A stretch of 64,000 nt of DNA from Desertivirga brevis (GCF_017355835.1 NZ_JAFEWF010000015.1:1-64000); one strand, 5' to 3'; counted from the stretch's first letter, positions 48,886 to 59,144 are shown. A program made the numbers and translations. Notes: generated by a model from the sequence alone, not told the origin.

Positions 48886-49842
48886 TTAAACAAGAGCTTC
48901 GTACTTAGCCCCCTGCAAAACCCCGCGTCGTTCCAACTCTTTATCTATGTAGGTTTGAATTTCCGCCTTTTTCAAACCCCAGTTTGGAGCAATAAGCAAA
49001 TCATAGTCTGCAAGGCCAAATAAGCGCTGAAGAATAATGTCTGGCCTAAGTAAGGGAATAAACTCGGCGAGAAAATCTGTATAATCTTCAATTGAAAAGA
49101 CAGGAAAGGGATTACGCTTATACTGAACTCCCATTATTGACCCCTCAACAATATGAAGATGATGCAATTTTGCAAATTTAATCTTTGGGAAACGATTTAT
49201 TTCATCTGCATACTTTAGCATCATTTCCCTGGTTTCCCATGGAAATCCAAAAATAGTATGTACACAAACATCTAATGGGGAGTTTTGAACAAGATTTAAA
49301 GCAGTTTCCAGTTCTTCGTGCGTACAACCACGATTAATTTTTGATAAAGTTTCGTTATATATAGACTCCATCCCCATTTCCAGATCTACATCCAAACCGC
49401 GGTCCCTGTAGCTTTCCAGCAAGGCAACCTTTTCGGCATCTATACAATCAGGCCTTGTACCCACAGACAAACCAACCACATTCTCAGGAGCGATACTCAA
49501 CGCTTCATCATACATCATCTTCAAATAATGCGTTGGAGCATAAGTATTCGTATTAGGCTGAAAATAAATAATAAACTTCTCCGCAGCATACCCCTTCACT
49601 GCTCTCTCCATGCCTTTCTCAATCTGCTCTCTAATAGTTGGTCCCTTACGTGATAATTCAGGAGTAAAAGAATCTACATTACAATAAGAACAGCCGCCGT
49701 ACCCCTTACTACCGTCGCGATTGGGGCAAGTAAAGCCTCCATCGACAATTATTTTAAATACACGCTTGCCCTCGTACTTCTTTTTCAAATACGCCCCATA
49801 ATAATTGTACGGCTTTACTCCAAAATCTAACGGCGTTCCCAT
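48886..49842 (-). CDS. Radical SAM protein, TIGR01212/YhcC family
   Basis: The 318-residue protein has the family cysteines Cys39, Cys51 and Cys54 (FTCPNRDGSKGYGGCSYC) for the 4Fe-4S cluster. KFIIYFQPNTNTYAP, GLSVGTRPDCIDAEK, and the oxygen-independent coproporphyrinogen oxidase-like segment LEMGMESIYNETLSKINRGCTHEE follow. The substrate is unknown. I chose ATG at 49842 (MGTPLDFGV). The 31 extra upstream codons overlap the promoter region and are hydrophobic without similarity to the family. Confidence 0.87.
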   Translation of the reverse strand: MGTPLDFGVKPYNYYGAYLKKKYEGKRVFKIIVDGGFTCPNRDGSKGYGGCSYCNVDSFTPELSRKGPTIREQIEKGMERAVKGYAAEKFIIYFQPNTNTYAPTHYLKMMYDEALSIAPENVVGLSVGTRPDCIDAEKVALLESYRDRGLDVDLEMGMESIYNETLSKINRGCTHEELETALNLVQNSPLDVCVHTIFGFPWETREMMLKYADEINRFPKIKFAKLHHLHIVEGSIMGVQYKRNPFPVFSIEDYTDFLAEFIPLLRPDIILQRLFGLADYDLLIAPNWGLKKAEIQTYIDKELERRGVLQGAKYEALV

Positions 49843-49891
49843 TGCTATATAATATAAGGCACAAATTAAGTTGCACCAGTAAAATGAACGC

Positions 49892-49899
49892 CAAAGATA
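49892..49899 (-). promoter_or_regulatory. -7 element of the radical SAM gene
   Basis: The minus strand reads TATCTTTG, 49 bases before the ATG at 49842. A TTG at -33 is about 21 bases upstream, a weak match. Its position supports the shorter start codon. Confidence 0.45.
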
Positions 49900-50121
49900 G
49901 GAAAACCATGTGCCGCTGAACAATTTAGACCACACAAAAACACTTTTTTACGGTTTTCAGATTCTTTCTATCTTTCAATTTGCTATTTAACTCTACTTAT
50001 TGCCCTGTTAAACGTTGATAATACAATTTAGGAAAAAAGAAGATCTGAAGAACCCACAGTTGGAGATATAACAATTCCGTTCGTTTGCTCTTACGGGTTT
50101 TACTTTTTACTTTTAAGCGCT

Positions 50122-51075
50122 ATGCTGAGGATTTACTACAAAAAAGATAGAAGATTAGCGAAAGAGACGGATTTGGAATCATTGCGTGAAATCCCTATTG
50201 AAAGCCTGATTTGGGTAGACCTGCAAAATCCGACCGACAAAGAGAAAGCAACTGTCGAGACATATTTTGATATTAAATATTCCTCAGAAGAAGAATCTCA
50301 GGAAATTGAGAGTTCGTCAAGATTCAACGAGGTAGAAGATGAACTCATCATAAACTCCAATTTTTTATCAATAAAAGAAAAGGGATTTGCCTATTGCCCC
50401 GTCTCTATTATAGTGGAAAAAGGAATTCTTTTTACCTACCGGGACGACGATCTTAAAACATTCGGAGAAGCTGTAAAACGCATCAAAGCAAGTCCGGCGA
50501 GCTATATAAATGGGTATCAAATCTTTCTTACTATCCTCGAAACCTCCATTGATAATGACGCAGATTTAATCGAAAACCTGGCCAGGCGAATTGCAGAGTT
50601 GAATCAACAGCTTATTTTAAGGAAAAAGAGATCCGACGAGCAATTCCTAATTCAAATCTCATCATTCCAGAATGAAACCATGTCTTTGAGAGAAAATATC
50701 ATAGATAAACAACGCCTGGTTTCTGCGCTGATGAAAAGCTCCCTCTTTCCCGAAGAGTATATGGGTGTGCTAAGGATAATGATCAAAGACATTAGCTCAC
50801 TCGTAGAGCATAATAAGTTTGCATTTGAACGACTTGAATATCTACAAGACACCTTCATGGGCTTTGTAAACATTGAGCAAAATCACATTATTAAAATATT
50901 CACCGTCGCTACGGTAGCATTCATGCCTCCTACATTAATTGCTAGCATTTATGGGATGAACTTTAAAGCAATGCCTGAAATTGAATGGGAATATGGTTAC
51001 CTGCTTGCGATTGTACTCATGATTCTATCATCGGCTGGAACATTAATTTACTTCAAGAAGAAGAACTGGCTTTAG
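50122..51075 (+). CDS. corA: Magnesium/cobalt transporter CorA
   Basis: The 317-residue protein has a cytoplasmic funnel with a long coiled-coil helix (LIENLARRIAELNQQLILRKKRSDEQFL). Two C-terminal membrane helices follow (IIKIFTVATVAFMPPTLIASIYGMNF and LLAIVLMILSSAGTLIYF) with the selectivity motif Gly-Met-Asn. It imports Mg2+ as a pentamer. The end KKKNWL is typical. It is a single-gene unit. Confidence 0.95.
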   Translation: MLRIYYKKDRRLAKETDLESLREIPIESLIWVDLQNPTDKEKATVETYFDIKYSSEEESQEIESSSRFNEVEDELIINSNFLSIKEKGFAYCPVSIIVEKGILFTYRDDDLKTFGEAVKRIKASPASYINGYQIFLTILETSIDNDADLIENLARRIAELNQQLILRKKRSDEQFLIQISSFQNETMSLRENIIDKQRLVSALMKSSLFPEEYMGVLRIMIKDISSLVEHNKFAFERLEYLQDTFMGFVNIEQNHIIKIFTVATVAFMPPTLIASIYGMNFKAMPEIEWEYGYLLAIVLMILSSAGTLIYFKKKNWL

Positions 51076-51429
51076 TAGGAACGAAGGGATCCCTGGCCCA
51101 TAAAGAGTTTTTAGATCTACCTAATCCAAGGCAAATACTTTTCTGCAATATCCCCTACTTAAGCTAGCTCCCGGTGGAGCAATGCGATACGGCTAGAAGG
51201 ATTAAATACAAAGATCTTTTTAACAACCATATCAAAACAGGTAAATTACACCTTACTGAAACAACCCTACTGCAGGTTAAATACCTAGTAGAAAAAAGAC
51301 ATCAATTTTTAATTTTAAGCAGTTTCTTTTCCTTTCCACTCAAATCCTAATTATCTCAAACATAGCTCCCTAAGGCCTGTTAGCACTTTGATAATTAACA
51401 AATTATTCACTTTAAAAAAAACATCTACT
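51076..51429. other. Intergenic stretch between corA and the catalase gene
   Basis: No frame looks coding and no clear terminator for corA is visible. Near 51387 TTAGCACTTTG resembles a -7 region, but the spacing to the consensus is wrong. It may be the promoter region of the catalase gene. Confidence 0.5.
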
Positions 51430-52308
51430 ATGTTTTATCATGACAAACGACTGCAGTACAAAGTGCGTGTCGAAAAACCAAACCCTCAATTTGCAAGACT
51501 GCTTCAACAAGCTATCGGAGGAATTGAAGGAGAAATTCGTGTATGCCTTCAGTATCTTTTCCAGGCTTGGGGAAACCGTGGTCCGGTAAAATACAGGGAC
51601 ATGCTTCTGGAGACTGGAACGGAAGAGATTTCACACATCGAAATGCTATCCACAGCTGTAGCTTTAAACCTTGAAGGAGCATCGGGTAACATGGTCGAAA
51701 AAATTGTACAAGAAAATCCGGTTGTAGGTGAAATAATGGGAGGAATGGATCCTCGTCATTATCTTTCTACTGGATTGGCTGCAATGGCAACTGATTCTAA
51801 TGGAGTTCCATTCAATGGTTCATGGATTGTCGCAAGTGGCAATACTGTTGCAGATATGTATTCCAACGTAGCAGCAGAATCAACAGGAAGAGCTTTGGCT
51901 ACTCGCCTATGGAAATCCACTGACGATCCTGGCATGAAAGATATGCTTTCATTCCTGATAGCAAGAGATACTATGCACCAGAATCAATGGTTGGCAGTAA
52001 TTGAAGAGCTTGGAGGGATGAATGCACACCCTGTTCCAAACAGTTTCCCTCAGTCAGAAGAGAATCAACAGTTCAATTACTCCTTCGTATCTACCAATAT
52101 AGAAAATGAGGCACTTACTTACGAAGGATCTCGCTTTACTCACGGTCCGTCGATAGATGGCAAAGGAGAGTTTAAAGTCGTAAAAGCACAACCTCTTGGA
52201 GACGAACCAAAATTAGGCGCACCTGCTCCGGAAGGCTTTGCTCAGACAGAACAGATGACTAACAATGATGGTATTCTGGGAACTCTCAGTGATATGGTTA
52301 GCAAATAA
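51430..52308 (+). CDS. Manganese catalase
   Basis: The 292-residue protein disproportionates hydrogen peroxide with a dimanganese site. The ligands sit where expected: Glu35 (GGIEGEIRVCLQYLFQ), Glu66 and His69 (TGTEEISHIEMLS), Glu150 (NVAAESTGRALATRL) and His183 (ARDTMHQNQWLAV). I chose ATG at 51430 (MFYHDKRLQYKV), which matches the family N-terminus; the frame also extends upstream to a TTG. A strong terminator follows. Such catalases often serve stress or stationary-phase cells. Confidence 0.92.
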   Translation: MFYHDKRLQYKVRVEKPNPQFARLLQQAIGGIEGEIRVCLQYLFQAWGNRGPVKYRDMLLETGTEEISHIEMLSTAVALNLEGASGNMVEKIVQENPVVGEIMGGMDPRHYLSTGLAAMATDSNGVPFNGSWIVASGNTVADMYSNVAAESTGRALATRLWKSTDDPGMKDMLSFLIARDTMHQNQWLAVIEELGGMNAHPVPNSFPQSEENQQFNYSFVSTNIENEALTYEGSRFTHGPSIDGKGEFKVVKAQPLGDEPKLGAPAPEGFAQTEQMTNNDGILGTLSDMVSK

Positions 52309-52321
52309 TTGAGCTATTCAA

Positions 52322-52354
52322 CAAAAAAGAGATGCTTGCCGCATCTCTTTTTTG
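52322..52354. terminator. Bidirectional terminator between catalase and cupin genes
   Basis: AAAAAAGAGATGC and GCATCTCTTTTTT form a 12-13 bp hairpin with a 6-base loop, with A and T runs as part of the stem. It can serve both convergent genes. Confidence 0.9.
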
Positions 52355-52357
52355 TAT

Positions 52358-52891
52358 CTATTTTTTCCAATATTCTAACAAAGGACCTTCACTACCGAAA
52401 ATTGGATCAGTCGAAGGGACGGGTACTTGCCGAATATTAGTTAATGCAGTTTCACGCTCCGCTGCCTCCCCAGTTAAAAGATCATAGGAACTACCACCAG
52501 GATAGGCGCCGATGCATAGAAAGTCGTCACTTGCCTTTAGGCATTTATGTGCAACTCCTGCTGGTATGATCACAACATCCCCGCGAACAATTTCCACACA
52601 TACACCTTCCTTTCCGCCAAGTTCTATATCAGCAACACCGCAAAACACACCTAAAACTTCATGTGTATTGCTATGATAATGATGGTAATCGAAAATACCA
52701 TCTTCCCAACTATTAGTCCAGTTATTTATTTTAAATCTTTCAACAATAGCCTGAGTGTCATCCCCTGGATGAAGATGTAAGGCGCCTTTATAAACCAGTG
52801 CTGGCAGGATTGGATTATTCGGAAATTGCCCGTCGTCCTCAAAAATATGAGAAGCGACATGACCATGTATTACTTCAGAAACGTGGCTCAT
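52358..52891 (-). CDS. Cupin-domain protein
   Basis: The 177-residue protein has a single cupin fold: IFDYHHYHSNTHEVLGVFCGVADIELGG (metal-binding His and Glu, motif 1) and IVRGDVVIIPAGVAHKCLKASDDFLCIGAYP (motif 2). It starts with SEVIHGHVASHIFEDDGQFPNNPILPALVYKGA, typical of a cupin group found in many bacteria without assigned reaction. It is a single-gene unit reading away from the DUF58 gene. Confidence 0.8.
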   Translation of the reverse strand: MSHVSEVIHGHVASHIFEDDGQFPNNPILPALVYKGALHLHPGDDTQAIVERFKINNWTNSWEDGIFDYHHYHSNTHEVLGVFCGVADIELGGKEGVCVEIVRGDVVIIPAGVAHKCLKASDDFLCIGAYPGGSSYDLLTGEAAERETALTNIRQVPVPSTDPIFGSEGPLLEYWKK

Positions 52892-52948
52892 AGAAATCTC
52901 TTTTATTGGATAACAAAATAAACAGCATTAAGATTTAAGCAAGAACGA

Positions 52949-53875
52949 TTAAAACATCTTAGCTCTCTTAAGCAAGTAGGCATGTAATATACTATAGAAT
53001 CCAGCATTAATGTCTGCATCTATAAGGTCTATTCCGTATTGCGCACATTTCAACTTCAGCTCTCTCCTAAAATCCAATATACTTTCCTGATACTTTTCCT
53101 TTACTTGTTGCGGACGTAACTTCATCTCTTCACCCGTCTCAATATCAACAAAATGATAAGGCATATTTCCGAATTCGAAATCAACTTCATGCTTAAAATC
53201 CAGCACATTAAAGACCACCACCTCGTGTTTATTATATTTTAAGTGCTGCAACGCCGAAAAAATATCAGAGATCTTCTTTTCATCCGGTCCTGTTTCGAAC
53301 ATATCGCTGAAAATTATCACTAATGACCTCTTATGTATTAGCTCGGCAATCTCATTCAAGCCTAATGACACTGACGTTCTAACATCGCGTCCGTCTCGCT
53401 GCATCAGCTTCTCCAGCTCTGAGAACAGATATTTCTGATGGGCAGTAGTTGACTTAGCCGGAGAAGAAAACTCCACCTTGTCAGAAAAAAAGCTTAAGCC
53501 GAAAGCATCTCGCTGCCTTTTAAACAAATACATTAAAGAGGCTGCTGAATAAATTGAGAACAGTATTTTATTGAAATCCTTTTTGGGGTAGTACATGGAA
53601 GAAGATATATCCATTACCAGTTGGCAACGCATATTAGTTTCCTCTTCAAACCGCTTAACAAACATCCGGTCAGTACGGCCGTACAATTTCCAGTCGATAT
53701 TCTTTATTGGATCTCCCGAATTATACAAGCGATGTTCAGCAAACTCAACAGAAAAGCCGTGAAAGGGACTTTTATGCAGCCCCGTAATAAAACCTTCAAC
53801 CACTTGTTTGGCTATCAACTCCAGGTTTCCAAAATCCTGCAAGTCTTTGTAAGTATTTAAATCAGGCTGCATCAA
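52949..53875 (-). CDS. DUF58 protein with von Willebrand A-like fold
   Basis: The 308-residue protein shows the DUF58 signature FAEHRLYNSGDPIKNIDWKLYGRTDRMFVKRFEEE (about 45-79). A MIDAS-like metal motif DISSS follows (about 89-93), then SLVIIFSDMFETG. There are no membrane helices. DUF58 proteins usually sit beside MoxR ATPases and BatA/B genes. Here none is adjacent, so this copy is separated from its usual partners. Confidence 0.87.
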   Translation of the reverse strand: MMQPDLNTYKDLQDFGNLELIAKQVVEGFITGLHKSPFHGFSVEFAEHRLYNSGDPIKNIDWKLYGRTDRMFVKRFEEETNMRCQLVMDISSSMYYPKKDFNKILFSIYSAASLMYLFKRQRDAFGLSFFSDKVEFSSPAKSTTAHQKYLFSELEKLMQRDGRDVRTSVSLGLNEIAELIHKRSLVIIFSDMFETGPDEKKISDIFSALQHLKYNKHEVVVFNVLDFKHEVDFEFGNMPYHFVDIETGEEMKLRPQQVKEKYQESILDFRRELKLKCAQYGIDLIDADINAGFYSILHAYLLKRAKMF

Positions 53876-53928
53876 AGAAATACAAATTAGTATTACTAAA
53901 GTTAGAACATTTCACTTCCGTTCTAAAA

Positions 53929-53959
53929 CAAAAAACTCCGCCCATTATCTGGACGGAGT
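53929..53959 (-). terminator. Intrinsic terminator of trxA
   Basis: On the minus strand ACTCCG-CC and GG-CGGAGT (one mismatch inside) form a 9-bp stem with a 7-base loop, followed by TTTTTTG. It lies about 30 bases after the trxA stop. Confidence 0.85.
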
Positions 53960-53986
53960 TCAATCATTCTATTAAAATATTATTTG

Positions 53987-54307
53987 TTATGCTAATTGTT
54001 TGCTCAATTTGTCGGCAAGTACTGATTTTGGCACTGCACCAATCTGCTTGTCAACGATTTCGCCATTTTTGAAAAACAACAAAGCAGGAATATTACGGAT
54101 ACCAAATTTCATTGATACTCCAGGATTGTGGTCAACATTTACTTTACCAACAATCGCTTTGCCTTCATATTCCTTAGATAGCTCTTCAACTACAGGACCT
54201 ACCATACGGCATGGACCGCACCATTCTGCCCAAAAGTCAATAAGCACAGGTTTATCTGATTTCAGCACTACTTCTTCGAAGTTTGCATCTGTAATTTCTA
54301 AAGCCAT
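53987..54307 (-). CDS. trxA: Thioredoxin
   Basis: The 106-residue protein is a single thioredoxin fold with FWAEWCGPCRM (redox Cys30 and Cys33), the cis-Pro segment IRNIPALLFFKNGE, and no signal peptide. It is therefore a cytoplasmic reductant for ribonucleotide reductase and other enzymes. It has a terminator and stands alone. Confidence 0.95.
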   Translation of the reverse strand: MALEITDANFEEVVLKSDKPVLIDFWAEWCGPCRMVGPVVEELSKEYEGKAIVGKVNVDHNPGVSMKFGIRNIPALLFFKNGEIVDKQIGAVPKSVLADKLSKQLA

Positions 54308-54396
54308 AATTATAAATATTAACAGTTATTGAATTCAAATTTACATTAACAATAACCTTACCACAAATAGAGCAAGACAATCTGACAGGGAAATGA

Positions 54397-55026
54397 TTAA
54401 AAGAGGAAGTAGATGTTGAAACCGAGATTGGTTATTGCACCTGAAGTAGAGATACTAAAGGAAGACGTTCTCATATCTCGATCTCCACTATTTACGTCCG
54501 AACTTTTACTATATGAAGCACCGGCATTTAACAATGTGGCTTCGAGAGCAAGATGCTTGAACGGGAAAAACGCTAACCCGCCGCTAGCATTTAAACTATA
54601 CTGATTAACCTTTGAGTCCTGACGTATATCTGAATTTTCATACTCGGTCTTGTGTAAAGAGTATCCTAATCCGCCCTCGGTGTACGCATAAAGCTTTTTT
54701 AACAAAGGATAATATTTCTGCATTGCCACTGTGCCCCCGTAAGTACTAGTACTATTTTGGTAGTTAGAATTGCCCGGATCCGTCTTCTGCTTTCCATAAA
54801 ACCCACTCAATTTTATCCTAGCATTATCTGTAAAGAAATAGCCATAGGTTAATGAAAAGTTATTAATTTTTTGCTTATAGGTATTGCTTGGAGATGTACC
54901 TGAATAAGTGGTCTTGTGGTCTTGCGAACTAACCCCAAACCCAATTGCATGAGTTCCTTTTGTTTGTGATTTGGCAGTAGATGCACAGGCAAGCGCTAAT
55001 AGCGCCGCAAATAAGGCTTTTTTCAT
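54397..55026 (-). CDS. Outer-membrane beta-barrel protein
   Basis: The 209-residue protein has a signal peptide (about 1-20, ending TAKSQ) and alternating strands such as NFSLTYGYFFTDNARIKLSGFYGKQ and YAYTEGGLGYSLHKTEY. The C-terminus GFNIYFLF ends in Phe. This is a small porin-like or OmpW-like barrel of about eight strands. Function unknown. It lies between trxA and dnaE on the same strand but well spaced. Confidence 0.8.
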   Translation of the reverse strand: MKKALFAALLALACASTAKSQTKGTHAIGFGVSSQDHKTTYSGTSPSNTYKQKINNFSLTYGYFFTDNARIKLSGFYGKQKTDPGNSNYQNSTSTYGGTVAMQKYYPLLKKLYAYTEGGLGYSLHKTEYENSDIRQDSKVNQYSLNASGGLAFFPFKHLALEATLLNAGASYSKSSDVNSGDRDMRTSSFSISTSGAITNLGFNIYFLF

Positions 55027-55139
55027 AATTGTCTAAGTGTATGTTTATTTACTGCAATATAGCATTCGCATATTAAATAAAAATTAACAGAGACACTCAA
55101 CAAGGTTAAAAAGTGTTAAATATTAGGAAGGTAAATTTC

Positions 55140-58100
55140 TTAGTTCAACTTATAGGTGATGTTATGTTCTTGCAACTTATCTAAAAATTCATTTCCAGGG
55201 AATATTTTGAAAGTTTTCGACGGCATATCGATCACAACATTCTCCTCCTTTATCCTGTCATAAACCGTAAACTTCAAAGCGCAGTTACGATTGGGATACT
55301 GCTCTGCGTTTGCTTTAAACATCTCATCAAGATCATCTATCAATTTGCTGGAAAGCTCCTGCAGTGGTAGCTGGATGGTAAGACTCTTAGACATCTTGTC
55401 TCTCAAGTCGGATAATAATGTAATAGAGGAGACTTTGAACTCCCAGTTATCTTTTTGCCTGAACCTTTCCGACGCAGTTCCCCTTATTTGTAAAAAGTAG
55501 CCTTCAGTAAAGAAATGCTTCCATTTCACATAGTCCTCACCAAACAAGGCAATTTCAAAAGACTCGTGATAATCCTCAAACATCATCGCCCCAAAAGGCT
55601 TACCCATCTTGGTAGTCCTATGCGAAGCACTTGAAACAAGTCCACCAATAACAAGCTCCCTGTTTTTAATCTTCGCGAACTCCTCAGCATCAACTTCTGA
55701 TAGCTCCCCACTCTTTGCCTTATTAATTAATGACAAATGGCTCACCTTGTGTTGACAGAAGTGTTCCATCTCGAACTTGTAGTTATCCAGCGGGTGACCG
55801 GTTAGATAGATCCCGATCATGTCGCGCTCGTATTTCAGCTTGTCAATCAAACCCCATTCCGGGCAATCGAACAGTTGAGGCTCTGCAATTTGAGCATCAG
55901 ATGTACCTCCGAAAAGAGAAGCCTGAGAAGTAGTTAAGCTATTTTGATAGTCGCTGTTATACTTTATAAGTCTCTCTATACCATTCAACATTGCACCATC
56001 AGGCTTGAAGAAAAACTGCGCCCGGTGAAATCCAAAACAGTCGAAAGCTCCACTATAAATTAAATTCTCATAAACCTTCTTATTTACGGTCCTCGAGTTT
56101 ATTCTTTTTGCGAAGTCACAAATATCAGCGTAAGGTCCATTGATCCTCCTCTCCTCAATAATGCTCTCAACCGCCTTTTCTCCAACTCCTTTAATTCCAG
56201 CCATTCCAAAGCGAATCTCGCCCTTTTTATTTACGCCGAAGCTAAATTCAGACTCGTTAATATCCGGACCAAGAACATTGATTCCCATTTTACGGCACTC
56301 TTCCATAAAGAAAGAAATCTTCTCTATATTACCCTGGTTGTTCAAAACCGCAGCCATATATTCAGAAGGATAGTGAGCCTTTAAATAAGCTGTCTGGTAA
56401 GCAACGAAAGCATAACAAGTGGAGTGTGATTTATTGAAGGCGTAGGATGCAAAAGCTTCCCAGTCGGTCCAAACTTTCTCCAGCGTTTTCTCGTCGTGCC
56501 CGTTCTTCTTGGCGTTCTCGATAAACTGAGGCTTTAGCTTATCCAGTGTTTTGCGGTCCTTCTTACCCATCGCCTTACGCAGAACGTCGGCATCACCTTT
56601 GGTAAAGTTCGCCAGCTTCTGCGATAAAAGCATCACCTGCTCCTGGTAAACGGTGATCCCGTAAGTATCGGCCAGATACTCTTCCATATCGGCAAGGTCG
56701 TACTGCACAATTTCACGCCCATGCTTACGGGCAATGAAATTAGGGATGTACTCTATTGGTCCCGGACGATACAAGGCGTTCATAGCGATCAAATCCTCGA
56801 ACTTGTCGGGCTTTAACTCGCGCAGGTACATCTGCATCCCATCACTTTCAAATTGGAATGTCCCGTTAGTATCTCCCCGCTGATAAAGTTCAAACGTCTT
56901 TTCGTCGGTTAAAGAAACGTAATCGATATCTATGTCGACATGATGGTTACGCTTGATCAAACGAAGAGCATCCTTGATAATGGTTAGCGTCTTCAGACCC
57001 AAAAAGTCCATCTTGATAACGCCCGCGTCTTCAATCACCTTACCGTCAAACTGCGTAACCAAAAGATCAGAATCTTTAGCCGTGGCAACCGGAATAATAT
57101 TGGTAAGATCTTCTGGGGCAATAATGATACCCGCAGCATGGATCCCCGTATTACGAACAGAGCCTTCTAACTTTCCAGCTTCCTTTAAAACTTTCGCTCG
57201 CAGATCATTGCCTTGAAGAATTTCCTGAAGCTCAGGAACTTGAGCGAAGGCATCCTTCAGAGTGATCCCAAGGGTATCGGGAACAAGTTTTTTAAGAGCC
57301 GCTACTTCAGACAAGGGCACATCCAACACTCGCGCAACATCCTGAATACTTGTGCGGGCCGCCATTGAACCATAGGTAATGATCTGTGCTACCTGGTTCT
57401 TTCCGTATTTATCTACGGTATAATCAATCACCTTCTGGCGTCCTTCGTCGTCGAAATCCGTATCAATATCGGGCATCGACTTTCTATCAGGATTTAGGAA
57501 ACGTTCAAACAGGAGATTATATTTTATGGGGTCAATATTAGTAATGTCAATACAATAGGCAACAGCCGAACCAGCAGCCGAACCCCGTCCCGGACCCACG
57601 AATACTCCAAGGTCCCGCCCAGCCTTTATAAAATCGGATACAATCAGGAAGTATCCGGCGAAACCCATTATCTTAATTGTATTCAGCTCGAAATCAAGTC
57701 GCTCCTGTATCTCAGGAGTAATTACTTCATACCGCTTCCGCGCCCCTGTCATAGTCAGGTGGCGAAGGAATTCCCATTGGTTTAGAACATCATCTGCGTG
57801 AATCTTGAACTCCTGTGGAATAGGGAAGTTAGGAAGCATGATATCCCGCTTCAGCTTGAGATGTTCTACCTTATCAACAATTTCGTTGGTATTATCCAAC
57901 GATTCTGGCAGATCATGAAACAGCTGGGCCATTTCCGCCTGAGTTTTAAAATAGAATTGATCATTAGGGAAACCAAAGCGGTAGCCTTTACCACCTTCTT
58001 CATCGGTGGCAATTGGCGTACTCTGTAAATCCCCTGTATTCACGCATAGCAAAATATCGTGGGCGTTCGAGTCTTCCTGATCCACGTAATGCGAATCGTT

Positions 58101-58715
58101 GGAGCAGATGATCTTTACGTTGTACTTCTTTGCGAACTTCAAAAGTACCTGATTAACGATCTCCTGCTCAGGGATACGGTGGCGCTGCAGTTCTATATAA
58201 TAGTCTTCACCGAATATATCCAGCCACCATTTAAACTCTTTCTCAGCTTCCTCCTCGCCCTTTTTCAGGATAGCCTGAGGCACAGAAGCTCCAATACAAC
58301 AAGTGGTGGCAATAAGACCTTCATGGTGCTTTAGGATGAGCTCTTTATCAATCCTGGGCCATTTACTATACAAACCCTCGATAAAGCCGTAAGAACATAA
58401 CTTCACGAGATTTTTGTACCCGGTAGGATTCTTAGCAAGAAAAAGCTGATGGCAGCGTATGTCTTTATTCTCTTTGGTAAATTGCTTTTTATGCCGGTCC
58501 TCTACAACATAGAACTCGCAGCCCACAATTGGCTTAACGTTATGCTTTGCAGCCTCGGCCACAAATTTGAAAACACCAAACATATTACCATGATCAGTAA
58601 TAGCAAGGGCTTTCATTCCATCGGCCGCAGCTTTTTTATAAAGCCTTGAAATATCCGCGGCACCATCGAGCAGTGAAAATTGTGTATGTACGTGTAAATG
58701 AGAAAATTCCGGCAT
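55140..58715 (-). CDS. dnaE: DNA polymerase III subunit alpha
   Basis: This replicative polymerase has 1191 residues. The N-terminal PHP domain has HLHVHTQFSLLDGAADI and ALAITDHGNMFGVFKF. The polymerase core has GPGRGSAAGSAVAYCIDIT and the catalytic Asp pair in SMPDIDTDFDDEGR. VIKMDFLGLKTLTIIKDAL and ALYRPGPIEYIPNFIARKHG follow. The beta-clamp and OB region near the C-terminus contains REISGN-like strands in VIGGLVSSASHRTTKMGKPFGAMMFED. Length and order fit DnaE1 of Bacteroidota. It is a single-gene unit. Confidence 0.97.
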   Translation of the reverse strand: MPEFSHLHVHTQFSLLDGAADISRLYKKAAADGMKALAITDHGNMFGVFKFVAEAAKHNVKPIVGCEFYVVEDRHKKQFTKENKDIRCHQLFLAKNPTGYKNLVKLCSYGFIEGLYSKWPRIDKELILKHHEGLIATTCCIGASVPQAILKKGEEEAEKEFKWWLDIFGEDYYIELQRHRIPEQEIVNQVLLKFAKKYNVKIICSNDSHYVDQEDSNAHDILLCVNTGDLQSTPIATDEEGGKGYRFGFPNDQFYFKTQAEMAQLFHDLPESLDNTNEIVDKVEHLKLKRDIMLPNFPIPQEFKIHADDVLNQWEFLRHLTMTGARKRYEVITPEIQERLDFELNTIKIMGFAGYFLIVSDFIKAGRDLGVFVGPGRGSAAGSAVAYCIDITNIDPIKYNLLFERFLNPDRKSMPDIDTDFDDEGRQKVIDYTVDKYGKNQVAQIITYGSMAARTSIQDVARVLDVPLSEVAALKKLVPDTLGITLKDAFAQVPELQEILQGNDLRAKVLKEAGKLEGSVRNTGIHAAGIIIAPEDLTNIIPVATAKDSDLLVTQFDGKVIEDAGVIKMDFLGLKTLTIIKDALRLIKRNHHVDIDIDYVSLTDEKTFELYQRGDTNGTFQFESDGMQMYLRELKPDKFEDLIAMNALYRPGPIEYIPNFIARKHGREIVQYDLADMEEYLADTYGITVYQEQVMLLSQKLANFTKGDADVLRKAMGKKDRKTLDKLKPQFIENAKKNGHDEKTLEKVWTDWEAFASYAFNKSHSTCYAFVAYQTAYLKAHYPSEYMAAVLNNQGNIEKISFFMEECRKMGINVLGPDINESEFSFGVNKKGEIRFGMAGIKGVGEKAVESIIEERRINGPYADICDFAKRINSRTVNKKVYENLIYSGAFDCFGFHRAQFFFKPDGAMLNGIERLIKYNSDYQNSLTTSQASLFGGTSDAQIAEPQLFDCPEWGLIDKLKYERDMIGIYLTGHPLDNYKFEMEHFCQHKVSHLSLINKAKSGELSEVDAEEFAKIKNRELVIGGLVSSASHRTTKMGKPFGAMMFEDYHESFEIALFGEDYVKWKHFFTEGYFLQIRGTASERFRQKDNWEFKVSSITLLSDLRDKMSKSLTIQLPLQELSSKLIDDLDEMFKANAEQYPNRNCALKFTVYDRIKEENVVIDMPSKTFKIFPGNEFLDKLQEHNITYKLN

Positions 58716-58787
58716 CAGCTAATCATTCAAAAGACAATCCCGAAGTTAAGGATTTTATTGTTTTTGAAAGCAGTCTTCTACCCCCAA

Positions 58788-58988
58788 CTAGCTATTTTCT
58801 TCGCTAAGCTCTACATCTTCCGTCCTTACCATTAGTTTTTTGCCCTGATAATCAACCCATAGATCAGTCCACCCGCCACTGTCGTAACCGAGGAAAACCA
58901 GGTAAGGATCACTAGAATCAAATCCTTCAAAACCTTTACCTTTAAATACTAACTTCTGTCCTTCAGAAAGTTGAACATGTTTTTTCAT
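58788..58988 (-). CDS. Small hypothetical protein (66 aa)
   Basis: The family is not recognised. The 66-residue product is beta-rich (HVQLSEGQKLVFKGKGFEGF, DPYLVFLGYDSGGWTDLWVDYQGKKLMV) with an acidic end, like small SH3-like or cold-shock-sized proteins. Codon and amino-acid use look coding, and it starts with ATG AAA AAA. It is a separate unit next to dnaE. Confidence 0.6.
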   Translation of the reverse strand: MKKHVQLSEGQKLVFKGKGFEGFDSSDPYLVFLGYDSGGWTDLWVDYQGKKLMVRTEDVELSEENS

Positions 58989-59144
58989 ATGTTTACTATT
59001 TTTCTTTTAGTGGATGATTTAGGAAGACAAAACTAAAATTAGGAATTGATTTTTAACAAACAATAAATTCTACATTATATTTTCAAAGCGGCTTATGCTA
59101 ACAAACAAAACCGGCTCTTAAACGCTTATCGTATATCCTTATAT